Below are positions 8,256 to 15,780 of a stretch of DNA of 35,933 nucleotides, in pieces. Below the pieces are notes generated by a model that searched no databases, was not told the DNA's origin, and saw only the letters and a list, made by a program, of their open reading frames with translations. Within the stretch, counting starts at the first letter, position 1, and every line of letters begins with the position of its first letter. The stretch is from an uncultured bacterium (GTDB lineage: Bacteria > Bacteroidota > Bacteroidia > Sphingobacteriales > Sphingobacteriaceae): assembly GCA_903838995.1 (NCBI GenBank), contig CAIMAP010000041.1:1-35933 (forward strand), written 5' to 3'. The translations under genes were made by a program, and so were the position numbers.

Positions 8256-8684
8256 ATGTCTAACCAAACTGCAGCATCCAAGTTCTCAGCAATTTTAAAA
8301 TGTAAATGTCCAACGTGTAGAACTGGTGAGGTATTTACAGATCCTGCAACTAGTTGGAATAATTATAATAAAATGTATGAGTATTGTCCAGTTTGTGCAT
8401 TACGATACGAATTAGAAATAGGGTTTTTTTGGGGAGCCATGTATGTAGGCTATGCATTCAATGTTGCATTGAGTGTCAACTTGGGTATCGCTGTTTATCT
8501 TTTTGGCCACAATCCAGATGTGTGGGTTTATATGACGGCCATCATTTTAGGAATACTTTTAACTTATCGACTTAATTTTAGGTACGCAAGAATTTTACTG
8601 CTTCATATGTTCGCGCCTAAATTTGATAAAATATTTATCGAAAATATTAATACAGCGATCAAAAAACAAGATGCTTCAAAATAG
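8256..8684 (+). CDS. DUF983 family zinc-ribbon-like membrane protein
   Basis: This 142-residue protein starts with a short Cys domain, CKCPTC (Cys16, 18, 21) and YCPVC (Cys44, 47), that looks like a zinc ribbon. Two hydrophobic segments follow. This layout is typical of DUF983, a family of unknown function that is also found in oxidase gene clusters of other bacteria. Here it ends the run of oxidase-related genes. Its last 14 bases overlap the start of the DUF2461 gene. Confidence 0.85.
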   Translation: MSNQTAASKFSAILKCKCPTCRTGEVFTDPATSWNNYNKMYEYCPVCALRYELEIGFFWGAMYVGYAFNVALSVNLGIAVYLFGHNPDVWVYMTAIILGILLTYRLNFRYARILLLHMFAPKFDKIFIENINTAIKKQDASK

Positions 8685-9333
8685 TACTTTCCATTTTTTA
8701 AAAGCATTAGCAAAAAACAATAATCGCGAATGGTTTGCTTTACATAAGCCAACTTACGAAATCGCAAAATTAGATGTGATTGCATTCACTGAAAAAATAT
8801 TTCAAGCATCAGCAGCATTCGATCCTAATTATAAAAATCTCCTCGCGGCTAAATGTGTGATGCGAATTTATCGAGATGTTCGATTCTCTAAAAACAAAGC
8901 GCCCTACAAAACCAATTTTGGTATTGCTTATTCAAGCGAAGGTAAACTAGTTGGAGGAACCGGTTGTTTCATTCATATTCAGCCAGGGGCATCTTTTGTT
9001 GCGGGTGGTTACTATTTACCTTCATCCGAAGATTTAAAGAAAATAAGACAAGAGATCGATTATAATTTAGCCGAATTTGAGTCTATCATTCAGGCCAGTG
9101 CTTTTAAAAAGCATTTTGGCTCGCTGAGCACCGAAGACAAACTAAAAACAGCTCCAAGAGAATATCCAAAAGACCATATAGCCATTGAGCTCTTGAAATT
9201 AAAAAGCTTTATTGGCATCAAACCATTATCCGACGAACTCCTATGTTCGGGGCAGGCAATTAAAGAAATTGTAGCCGCCAATAAAGCAATTGCCCCTTTG
9301 CGTGCCTTTCTAGCCAATGCAATTAAAGCTTAA
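8671..9333 (+). CDS. DUF2461 domain protein
   Basis: This 220-residue soluble protein of the DUF2461 (TIGR02453) family has unknown function. Family features are the N-terminal FLKALAKNNNREWF, the DVRFSKNKAPYKTNFG segment and FIHIQPGASFVAGGYY. I place the start at the ATG at 8671 (MLQNSTFHF), inside the end of DUF983, because the family's N-terminal motif begins there. An upstream in-frame start at 8623 would add 16 unrelated residues that overlap DUF983. The overlap suggests translational coupling, but a link to the oxidase is not evident. Confidence 0.88.
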   Translation: MLQNSTFHFLKALAKNNNREWFALHKPTYEIAKLDVIAFTEKIFQASAAFDPNYKNLLAAKCVMRIYRDVRFSKNKAPYKTNFGIAYSSEGKLVGGTGCFIHIQPGASFVAGGYYLPSSEDLKKIRQEIDYNLAEFESIIQASAFKKHFGSLSTEDKLKTAPREYPKDHIAIELLKLKSFIGIKPLSDELLCSGQAIKEIVAANKAIAPLRAFLANAIKA

Positions 9334-9404
9334 ACAGCCTATTTCTTGCCGTATTAAATTTGGCACAAAATCAATTTATACCAAAGATTTCAGTTTTTTA
9401 AATG

Positions 9405-9412
9405 TACCTTTG
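9405..9412 (+). promoter_or_regulatory. -7 box of typA promoter (TACCTTTG)
   Basis: The octamer matches the Bacteroidota -7 consensus TAnnTTTG exactly. It lies 23 bases before the typA ATG, in the 102-base gap after DUF2461. I see no good -33 TTTG at 17-19 bases spacing. The expected transcript start would be near 9416, leaving a leader of about 20 bases. Confidence 0.55.
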
Positions 9413-9435
9413 CGGGCTTAAAAACTAGTATTATA

Positions 9436-11244
9436 ATGCAAAAAGTTAGAAATATCGCTATTATTGCCCATGTCGATCACGGGAAAACAACACTGGTAGA
9501 TAAAATTTTACATCAGACCAATTTATTTAGAGATAACCAAGAAACGGGAGATCTTATTCTAGATAATAACGATTTGGAGCGTGAAAGAGGGATTACCATC
9601 GTATCTAAAAACGTCTCAGTTCAATACAAAGACTATAAAATCAATATTATTGACACACCAGGTCACGCCGACTTTGGCGGAGAAGTAGAGCGTGTATTGA
9701 AAATGGCCGATGGTGTATTGCTTTTAGTCGATGCATTTGAAGGTGCTATGCCACAAACTAGATTTGTAACGCAAAAGGCATTGTCTTTAGGCTTAAAGCC
9801 AATTGTAATTATTAATAAAGTAGACAAAGAAAACTGCCGCCCCGAGGAAGTGCAGGAATCTATATTTGAATTATTCTTTAACCTAGAAGCGACCGAAGAG
9901 CAATTGGATTTTCCAACGCTATACGGATCTTCTAAACAAGGTTGGATGAGCACAGATTACAAGCAAATAACAGAAGACATTACGCCTTTATTAGATGCGG
10001 TATTAGAGTTTATTCCAGAGCCACCAGACAATCCGGGTACATTGCAAATGCAAATTACCTCATTAGACTATTCTTCTTTTGTGGGAAGGATTGCTATTGG
10101 TCGTGTTGCGCGTGGAACGATCAAAGAAAACATGCCAGTTTCTTTAATGAAGAAAGATGGTAAAATTGTTAAGTCGAGAATTAAAGAACTATATACATTC
10201 GTTGGATTGGGTAAAGTGAAGGTGGAAGAAGTACACAATGGTGATATCTGCGCAGTTGTTGGTATTGAAGGATTTGAAATTGGTGATACCATTTCAGATT
10301 TTGAAAATCCAGAAGCATTGGCAGTAATTAAAATTGATGAGCCAACCATGAATATGTTGTTCACGATTAATAACTCGCCATTTTTTGGTAAAGAAGGAAA
10401 GTTTGTAACCTCTCGTCACCTTCGTGATCGATTGATGAAGGAGATGGAAAAAAACTTAGCTTTAAGAGTAGAAGAAACAGCCTCTCCAGATTCTTTATTA
10501 GTTTATGGCCGTGGAATTTTGCATTTATCGGTTTTGATCGAAACCATGCGCCGCGAAGGCTATGAATTACAAGTTGGACAGCCACAAGTAATTATTAAAG
10601 AAATTGATGGTAAGAAATGCGAGCCTATCGAAACTTTAATAGTAGACGTACCTGCCGAAGTTTCTGGTAAAGTAATCGAATTGGTTACCCAAAGAAAAGG
10701 TGATTTATTAGTAATGGAGCCAAAAGGAGATTTACAACATTTAGAATTTGATATTCCTGCAAGAGGCATTATAGGTTTAAGAAATAATGTTTTAACTGCA
10801 ACGGCTGGAGAAGCAATCATGGCACATCGTTTCAAGGCATATGAGCCTTGGAAAGGTGATATTCCATCTAGATCTTCTGGCGTATTAATTTCCATGGATA
10901 AAGGTTCGGCAACGGCTTACCGTATTGATAAATTACAAGATCGCGGAAGATTTTTCGTAAATTCTGGAGAAGAAGTTTACCAAGGAATGATTATCGGAGA
11001 AAATAGCCGTGATTCTGACATGACGGTAAATATTACCGAAGGAAAGCAATTAACAAACTTCCGAACTACCAGTAAAGATGATGCAACACGCATTGCCCCA
11101 GCAACCAAGTTTTCTTTAGAGGAAGCAATGGAATATATTCAATGGGACGAATATGTAGAGATTACGCCAGTCTCTATGCGTTTACGTAAAATATACTTAA
11201 CAGAACAAGAGCGCACCAACGCTAAAAAGAAAAGCGGAAATTAA
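9436..11244 (+). CDS. typA: Translational GTPase TypA/BipA
   Basis: This ribosome-associated GTPase of the EF-G-like group is involved in 50S assembly and stress adaptation. G motifs are visible: AHVDHGKT (11-18), ERGITI (about 50-55), DTPGH (73-77), NKVD (127-130) and GSSKQGW as G5. The later domains contain the BipA-type stretches GRGILHLSVLIE and DIPARGIIGLRN. Its 602 residues are the standard length. It is transcribed alone: a -7 box precedes it and a strong intrinsic terminator follows 21 bases after the stop. Confidence 0.96.
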   Translation: MQKVRNIAIIAHVDHGKTTLVDKILHQTNLFRDNQETGDLILDNNDLERERGITIVSKNVSVQYKDYKINIIDTPGHADFGGEVERVLKMADGVLLLVDAFEGAMPQTRFVTQKALSLGLKPIVIINKVDKENCRPEEVQESIFELFFNLEATEEQLDFPTLYGSSKQGWMSTDYKQITEDITPLLDAVLEFIPEPPDNPGTLQMQITSLDYSSFVGRIAIGRVARGTIKENMPVSLMKKDGKIVKSRIKELYTFVGLGKVKVEEVHNGDICAVVGIEGFEIGDTISDFENPEALAVIKIDEPTMNMLFTINNSPFFGKEGKFVTSRHLRDRLMKEMEKNLALRVEETASPDSLLVYGRGILHLSVLIETMRREGYELQVGQPQVIIKEIDGKKCEPIETLIVDVPAEVSGKVIELVTQRKGDLLVMEPKGDLQHLEFDIPARGIIGLRNNVLTATAGEAIMAHRFKAYEPWKGDIPSRSSGVLISMDKGSATAYRIDKLQDRGRFFVNSGEEVYQGMIIGENSRDSDMTVNITEGKQLTNFRTTSKDDATRIAPATKFSLEEAMEYIQWDEYVEITPVSMRLRKIYLTEQERTNAKKKSGN

Positions 11245-11265
11245 TTTATTCCGAATATAAATTTT

Positions 11266-11298
11266 AAGCGATACGGCTATGGCTGTATCGCTTTTTTT
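11266..11298 (+). terminator. Rho-independent terminator of typA
   Basis: AAGCGATAC (11266-11274) pairs perfectly with GTATCGCTT (11285-11293) across a 10-base loop and is followed by a T run to 11298. It separates typA from murF. Confidence 0.9.
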
Positions 11299-11325
11299 AT
11301 TAAGTTTGATTTGCAGCCGCATTCC

Positions 11326-11354
11326 TTTGCAAATCGAAGGCTTGCGCAATTTTG
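11326..11354 (+). promoter_or_regulatory. murF promoter (TTTG-N17-CAATTTTG)
   Basis: TTTG at 11326-11329 is followed after exactly 17 bases by CAATTTTG at 11347-11354, close to the Bacteroidota consensus TTTG-N17-TAnnTTTG (one mismatch in the -7 box). The last G lies four bases before the murF ATG, so the expected transcript start falls at the A of the ATG itself. This also argues against the upstream in-frame TTG at 11311 as start codon. Confidence 0.6.
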
Positions 11355-11358
11355 TAAA

Positions 11359-12672
11359 ATGAAAGCAACCATTGAATTAATTTACGAAAAGTATCTCCAA
11401 TTTCCGACGGTGGCAACCGACACGCGAACGGTAAAAGCCAATTCGATTTTTTTTGCATTAAAGGGAGCTAACTTTAATGGCAACGAATTTGCTGCACAGG
11501 CATTGGCCTCTGGCGCTGCCTATGCAGTAGTTGATCAAATCGAATTTGCTGTTAACGAACAATATTTATTAGTCGAGGATGTTTTAAAAACCTTACAAGC
11601 TTTAGCCAATCATCATCGCAAACAGTTAAGTATTCCATTTTTAGGAATTACTGGGAGCAATGGCAAAACAACATCAAAAGAATTAATCAATGCAGTGCTT
11701 GCTAAAAAATTCCAAACGCTGGCAACATTTGGAAATTTAAATAACCACATTGGCGTTCCATTAACTTTACTTGGTATCCATGCTTCTCATCAATTCGCCA
11801 TTATTGAGATGGGGGCAAATCATCAAAAAGAAATTGCCGAATTATGCGAAATAGCAGCGCCTACTTACGGTTTAATTTGCAATATAGGTAAAGCACACCT
11901 CGAAGGAATGGGCGGTTTTGAAGGTGTTAAAAAAACTAAAAAAGAATTATACGATTATATTGAATCGACCAATGGAACCATATTTGTAAACGCCGATGAT
12001 GCCATTACCATGGAGCTTTCAGCCGCTTTAAAGAATAAAATTTATTTCGGAAACAATACAGAAAGTTTATTAAGTGGCAGTATCGAATCACTTGCGCCAA
12101 TGTTATGTGTAGCCATCACTTTTAAAAAGTCTGCACAAACACATATTGTACAAACGCAGTTAGTGGGCGATTATAATTTGGCAAATATTTTAGCGGCAGC
12201 ATGTATCGGCGAATATTTTAAAGTGCCCGAACAAGAAATTATAGCTGCTATTGCAGGCTATACGCCAACCAATAATCGCTCACAAATAATGCAGACTGCC
12301 AACAATGAATTAATTATGGATGCTTACAATGCTAATCCTAGCAGTATGTTTGCAGCAGTCAAAAATTTTCAGCAATTAACAGCGCCAAATAAATATTTAA
12401 TATTGGGCGATATGTTTGAACTAGGCGAAGAGAGTATTGCAGAACACCAAGCAATAGTATCGCTAGTTTCGGAATTAAAATTCGAAAAAGTAATTTTTGT
12501 TGGCAATGATTTTTATCAAGCAGCAAACGCAAATAAAATGTTAAATTTTCATTTCTTTGAAAGCACAGCCAGCGCCTCAGATTATCTGTTAGAAAATAGC
12601 ATTACCGCACATACTATATTAATAAAGGGTTCTAGGGGAATGAAACTAGAAAGCCTATTGCCATTATTGTAA
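11359..12672 (+). CDS. murF: UDP-N-acetylmuramoyl-tripeptide--D-alanyl-D-alanine ligase
   Basis: This cytoplasmic Mur ligase adds D-Ala-D-Ala to the UDP-MurNAc-tripeptide, the last soluble step of peptidoglycan precursor synthesis. The ATP-binding loop is GITGSNGKTT (96-105), followed by IIEMGANHQKEIA and the central-to-C-terminal motif DAYNANPSSM typical of MurF. Its 437 residues are normal. It stands alone rather than inside a division/cell-wall cluster, between the typA terminator and a convergent operon. Its TAA directly abuts the stop of the opposing gene (12672/12673). Confidence 0.95.
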   Translation: MKATIELIYEKYLQFPTVATDTRTVKANSIFFALKGANFNGNEFAAQALASGAAYAVVDQIEFAVNEQYLLVEDVLKTLQALANHHRKQLSIPFLGITGSNGKTTSKELINAVLAKKFQTLATFGNLNNHIGVPLTLLGIHASHQFAIIEMGANHQKEIAELCEIAAPTYGLICNIGKAHLEGMGGFEGVKKTKKELYDYIESTNGTIFVNADDAITMELSAALKNKIYFGNNTESLLSGSIESLAPMLCVAITFKKSAQTHIVQTQLVGDYNLANILAAACIGEYFKVPEQEIIAAIAGYTPTNNRSQIMQTANNELIMDAYNANPSSMFAAVKNFQQLTAPNKYLILGDMFELGEESIAEHQAIVSLVSELKFEKVIFVGNDFYQAANANKMLNFHFFESTASASDYLLENSITAHTILIKGSRGMKLESLLPLL

Positions 12673-13152
12673 TTAGCGATTTGGTTTAGGCCTGTTTGGT
12701 TTAGGCCTGTTATCTTTCATTCTATGGATAACTTCTAAAATAATGCTATCAAATTTTACTTTTTGCACACTGTCGCAAATATTTTTTACGCTTTTAAAAT
12801 GCTCAAAAGCAATATGTTCAATGGCCTTTTGATTATTTGCAATTTGTATTAAAATTTGATTGGCTAAAACTTGATCGGTGCTGTCGTTTCGTAGCAGTTG
12901 AAAATAGTTTTCTCTTAATTCGCGGCCAGTTCTCTGAAGTGCTTGTACACTATCTTGGTGTGCAAATTTTAATTTATTAAAACTTTCAATTTGCGCTTCA
13001 TCAAATTTTAATTCTTTAATGATAAATTTTTCGGGCCCTTTATCGTCGGCCATTGTTGGTTTTTCAAAAAAGATAAAAGCAAGAATTACCGTATTACTGA
13101 TAAGTAAAGTGATAGCAAATATTTTCCAAAAAGGTAGTTTTGATGTTTCCAT
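12673..13152 (-). CDS. Membrane-anchored CpxP/Spy-like protein (putative periplasmic sensor)
   Basis: This 159-residue protein has an N-terminal membrane anchor (about 10-29) and a mostly helical periplasmic part. FDEAQIESFNKL resembles the LTxxQ-type helices of CpxP/Spy/heavy-metal-sensor proteins. It ends in a tandem NRPKP repeat encoded by a duplicated 15-base unit. It is the last gene of the ECF sigma/anti-sigma cluster, one base after the anti-sigma-like gene. By analogy with sigma-anti-sigma-CpxP modules it may sense envelope stress or metals, but the similarity is only at the level of general design. Confidence 0.7.
   Translation of the reverse strand: METSKLPFWKIFAITLLISNTVILAFIFFEKPTMADDKGPEKFIIKELKFDEAQIESFNKLKFAHQDSVQALQRTGRELRENYFQLLRNDSTDQVLANQILIQIANNQKAIEHIAFEHFKSVKNICDSVQKVKFDSIILEVIHRMKDNRPKPNRPKPNR
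12681..12710. repeat. Perfect 15-base tandem duplication in a coding end
   Basis: The unit TTGGTTTAGGCCTGT occurs twice back to back (12681-12695 and 12696-12710). On the minus strand it encodes the NRPKP pentapeptide repeat at the C-terminus of the CpxP-like protein. Because the unit is a multiple of three, copy changes keep the frame. Confidence 0.9.
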
Positions 13153-13153
13153 T

Positions 13154-13438
13154 TTAATAGTTATAAACGGTTTGATTGTTTAATTCAATCGCATTTATTG
13201 TTTCTTGGCGATGAGACTTATTGCTATTTACATAAAGCGCGAATGTATTTAAGGCAATAATTGCAAGGAACGCAAAAGCCCATTTGTAGGTAAATTGATT
13301 GTTTGTAGTGCTAGGTAAATGCACTTGCAGCTCAATTTTATTTTTAATTTTTTGAAATAAAAACGGACTAGGCTTACTTTCGGCTATTTGATTAGCCGAA
13401 TCAAGCACATTTGCTATCCATTGTTCTTTGTTTTTCAT
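13154..13438 (-). CDS. Single-helix membrane protein, putative anti-sigma factor
   Basis: This 94-residue protein has about 50 cytoplasmic residues, one membrane helix (about 52-70) and a short periplasmic tail. It has no recognisable Cys/His anti-sigma motif. The call rests on layout and on location: 23 bases after the ECF sigma gene and one base before the CpxP-like gene. Such one-helix proteins directly after an ECF sigma gene usually hold the sigma factor at the membrane. The cytoplasmic part (WIANVLDSANQIAESKPSPFL) would be the sigma-binding region. Confidence 0.65.
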   Translation of the reverse strand: MKNKEQWIANVLDSANQIAESKPSPFLFQKIKNKIELQVHLPSTTNNQFTYKWAFAFLAIIALNTFALYVNSNKSHRQETINAIELNNQTVYNY

Positions 13439-13461
13439 ATCTATTTGGACGATACTTTTTT

Positions 13462-14010
13462 TTATAACCTTCGATTTTGATAATAATTTCCTAAAATAAC
13501 TCGCAATTTTTCTTTAGCCCGTTGAATCAATGATTCTACCGCTTTTTCTGAAATAGCCATGATAGCCGCAATTTCTTTCTGGCTCAGTTTTTCCATCTGA
13601 CTTAAAACAAATGCAGTTTGCTGCCTTAATTTTAGTTGCGCCAGTGCTTCCATTAAAATTTCTTGCGCTTCTTTTTGTTCTAGGATGGCTCCTGGGTGCT
13701 GTAAATGCGGGGCATCATGTATTTGCTTGCCTGTGTTAGGATCAAAAAGCGAAGTGATAAACGCCAATCGTTTTTTTCTTTTCTTAGATTTAATATGGTC
13801 TAAACATTTGTTAACCGTAATTCTATAAATCCAAGTAGTAATGAGCGCATCTTCTTTAAATTGATCAATAGCATGGTAAATATTAATGAAAACTTCTTGC
13901 GTAATATCTTCTGCATCCTCTGCATTTTTAAGCATGGAAATAGCAATCTGATACACTTTTTGATGATGTTCTTTAAAAATATTTTCAAAAAAGTATGTTT
14001 GATTTTGCAA
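13462..14010 (-). CDS. ECF RNA polymerase sigma factor (TTG start)
   Basis: This 182-residue sigma-70 family factor of the ECF group has region 2 motifs AEDITQEVFINIY and WIYRITVNKCLDHI, and a region 4 helix-turn-helix (KLSQKEIAAIMAISEKAVESLIQRAKEKL). The start is TTG at 14010. The nearest upstream in-frame stop is seven codons back with no ATG or GTG between, and the first internal ATG lies about 25 codons in and would cut into region 2. It begins one base after the gldH stop, so it is probably cotranscribed with holB-ricT-gldH and translationally coupled. Its probable partners are the next two genes. Confidence 0.92.
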   Translation of the reverse strand: MQNQTYFFENIFKEHHQKVYQIAISMLKNAEDAEDITQEVFINIYHAIDQFKEDALITTWIYRITVNKCLDHIKSKKRKKRLAFITSLFDPNTGKQIHDAPHLQHPGAILEQKEAQEILMEALAQLKLRQQTAFVLSQMEKLSQKEIAAIMAISEKAVESLIQRAKEKLRVILGNYYQNRRL

Positions 14011-14011
14011 T

Positions 14012-14470
14012 TTAATTTCGAATAATTTTTATCCCAACATCTTCAATTCCTATTAAAGGATTATCGCGCATATTTTGTTCAATGGTAAAAGAATAAACAC
14101 CTTTTCTAGGAAACTTTAAGGATTGCATCATTTTCATTTGATTACTGTAAATGTCTCCAAGCCCCGAGCCTAGCCACTTTCCGTCTGCTTCTGCTAATTT
14201 AAATTCGAAGCGTTGTGTTTCTGCTTTTGATTGTGGTCCTTGTATGCTCAGCAATATGAATAAATTTGCATAGCCATAATCACCAGAATTCCGAACATTA
14301 AAATAAAGGCTATGCGTATTAATGGTGTCTTGCACATCGAGGTAGAATGTAGGGCGATTGTTTACGCTCCAAGTATTATTTTCAAAAGCAACATAGGCGT
14401 CAAATATTTTCGACCTATTACAAGAATTAAAAACAAATAATATAGAAAGTAGAACAATCGCTCTTTTCAT
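14012..14470 (-). CDS. gldH: Gliding motility lipoprotein GldH
   Basis: This 152-residue lipoprotein has a signal peptide ending FVFNSC, with the lipid-modified Cys at residue 17. Family features include SKIFDAYVAFENNTW after the lipobox and a central beta-rich part with YFNVRNSGDYGYANLF. GldH is needed for gliding in Flavobacterium and related bacteria, which links this genome to the T9SS/gliding machinery. I use the ATG at 14470 (MKRAIVLL). An in-frame upstream extension to 14605 would overlap ricT and bury the signal peptide. One base separates it from ricT. Confidence 0.85.
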   Translation of the reverse strand: MKRAIVLLSILFVFNSCNRSKIFDAYVAFENNTWSVNNRPTFYLDVQDTINTHSLYFNVRNSGDYGYANLFILLSIQGPQSKAETQRFEFKLAEADGKWLGSGLGDIYSNQMKMMQSLKFPRKGVYSFTIEQNMRDNPLIGIEDVGIKIIRN

Positions 14471-14471
14471 T

Positions 14472-15776
14472 TTACTCTTTAGGGTTTTCGTTTGTTGAAT
14501 TATTTGTAGGGCTATTAGGCGGCCTATTATTATTTGCTGCTCTATGTGGCGGCCTACTATTACTATTATTGCGTGTTCCCGTTTGACCAGCAGGTTTGCT
14601 TGCATTGCCCTCTGTAGCTGATTGCGGCTTGTTTCGATTTTTATTTCTATTGTTATTATTGCTCTTTTTCTTTTTCTTGTTGCGTTCGTCCATACGGGTT
14701 AAACTATCTTGGCCAACCACATTGTCGTAATCCAAAATACGTTCTACCAAAATAGGTTGAACAGCAACATTTGATAAGTCATCCGGAAACTCTCCGTTTT
14801 TATTTAAAGCAATAATTTCTTTCACCCTAATAGCTGGCAACGCAACCCAGTTGTCAGATCCGCGGTAGCTAAACCACATCATCTTTTTAAAGATGTCTGT
14901 CTTTTGTAAGTAAGCAGAGCCAATTTTGGTTTTCAATTCTTTCACATCATCTGGAATGTCTTTTAGGGCATCCATATACGTGTCTAATTCGAAATTTAAA
15001 CAGCATTTTAATTTACCACATTGTCCAGCAAGTTTTAAAGTATTCAAAGATAAATTCTGATACCTAGCAGCTGCCGTGCTCACTGTTTTAAAATCGGTTA
15101 ACCAAGTAGAGCAACAAAGTTCTCGACCACAAGAGCCTATAGCGCCTAGTCTGCTTGCTTCTTGGCGCATTCCAATTTGGCGCATTTCAATGCGTACTTT
15201 AAATTCTTCTGCTAATTTTTTAATCAGCTCTCTAAAATCGACACGGTCATCGGCTGTATAATAAAAAGTGGCTTTGGTTTTATCACCTTGATAATCCACA
15301 TCACTTAATTTCATATTTAGCTTTAATTGCAAAGCAATCGTTCTTGCTCTGTGCATGTTTTCATGCTCCAATTCTTTTGCCGCTTTCCATTTGTCTACAT
15401 CTAAAGGACTTGCCTTTCGATATATTTTTTTGATTTCTGATGACTCAGGCGTAACATGTCTTTTTTTCATCTGCAAGCGAACCATTTCACCAGTCATGGT
15501 TACATGGCCAACATCATAACCACCACTACCCGATTCTACACACACCAATTCTCCAAGTTCAAGATATAGTTGATCTACATTGCGATAAAAATCTTTTCGT
15601 GAGCCTTTAAATCTCACTTCGACAATATTAAATGCTTGAAAATTAGAAGGCATATCGATATTGGCGAACCAATCGTACACATCTAATTTGCTGCAACCTC
15701 CGTCTGTCATGCAGGAACCATTGCTTTTACAACCAGCTGGCGCACAGCCCCCGGTCGAACATGATCCACATCCCAT
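14472..15776 (-). CDS. ricT: PSP1-domain protein RicT (YaaT family) with Cys-rich N-terminus
   Basis: The PSP1 core carries the conserved Cys clusters CGRELCC (216-222) and CGKLKCC (253-259). In Bacillus, RicT with RicA and RicF forms an Fe-S cluster complex that affects RNase Y-dependent mRNA maturation; its role in Bacteroidota is less clear. Here an extra N-terminal segment has six Cys in the first 28 residues (3, 6, 11, 16, 22, 28) separated by Gly/Ser. The C-terminal 65 or so residues are a Lys/Asn/Pro-rich disordered tail. It starts four bases after holB, an adjacency also seen in Bacillus (holB-yaaT). Confidence 0.92.
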   Translation of the reverse strand: MGCGSCSTGGCAPAGCKSNGSCMTDGGCSKLDVYDWFANIDMPSNFQAFNIVEVRFKGSRKDFYRNVDQLYLELGELVCVESGSGGYDVGHVTMTGEMVRLQMKKRHVTPESSEIKKIYRKASPLDVDKWKAAKELEHENMHRARTIALQLKLNMKLSDVDYQGDKTKATFYYTADDRVDFRELIKKLAEEFKVRIEMRQIGMRQEASRLGAIGSCGRELCCSTWLTDFKTVSTAAARYQNLSLNTLKLAGQCGKLKCCLNFELDTYMDALKDIPDDVKELKTKIGSAYLQKTDIFKKMMWFSYRGSDNWVALPAIRVKEIIALNKNGEFPDDLSNVAVQPILVERILDYDNVVGQDSLTRMDERNKKKKKSNNNNRNKNRNKPQSATEGNASKPAGQTGTRNNSNSRPPHRAANNNRPPNSPTNNSTNENPKE

Positions 15777-15780
15777 AGTT

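Noticed and set aside
8384-8575. Alternative 63-residue frame inside DUF983
   Set aside because: It lies wholly within a gene with clear family motifs, and its translation shows no recognisable features.
9663-10895. Several open frames opposite typA
   Set aside because: They are antisense shadows of a highly conserved gene, with no promoter, no start context and no domain.
11311-11358. TTG-started N-terminal extension of murF
   Set aside because: It overlaps the promoter, begins just after the typA terminator, and adds residues not expected in MurF; ATG 11359 fits the family start.
14471-14605. Extended start of gldH overlapping ricT
   Set aside because: It would bury the lipoprotein signal peptide behind 45 residues that are only the ricT tail read in another frame.
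14480-14680. Repeat-like GGCGGCCTATTATTATT patterns as a possible DNA repeat element
   Set aside because: They are the coding sequence of the Asn/Pro/Arg-rich disordered tail of RicT, not a separate element.
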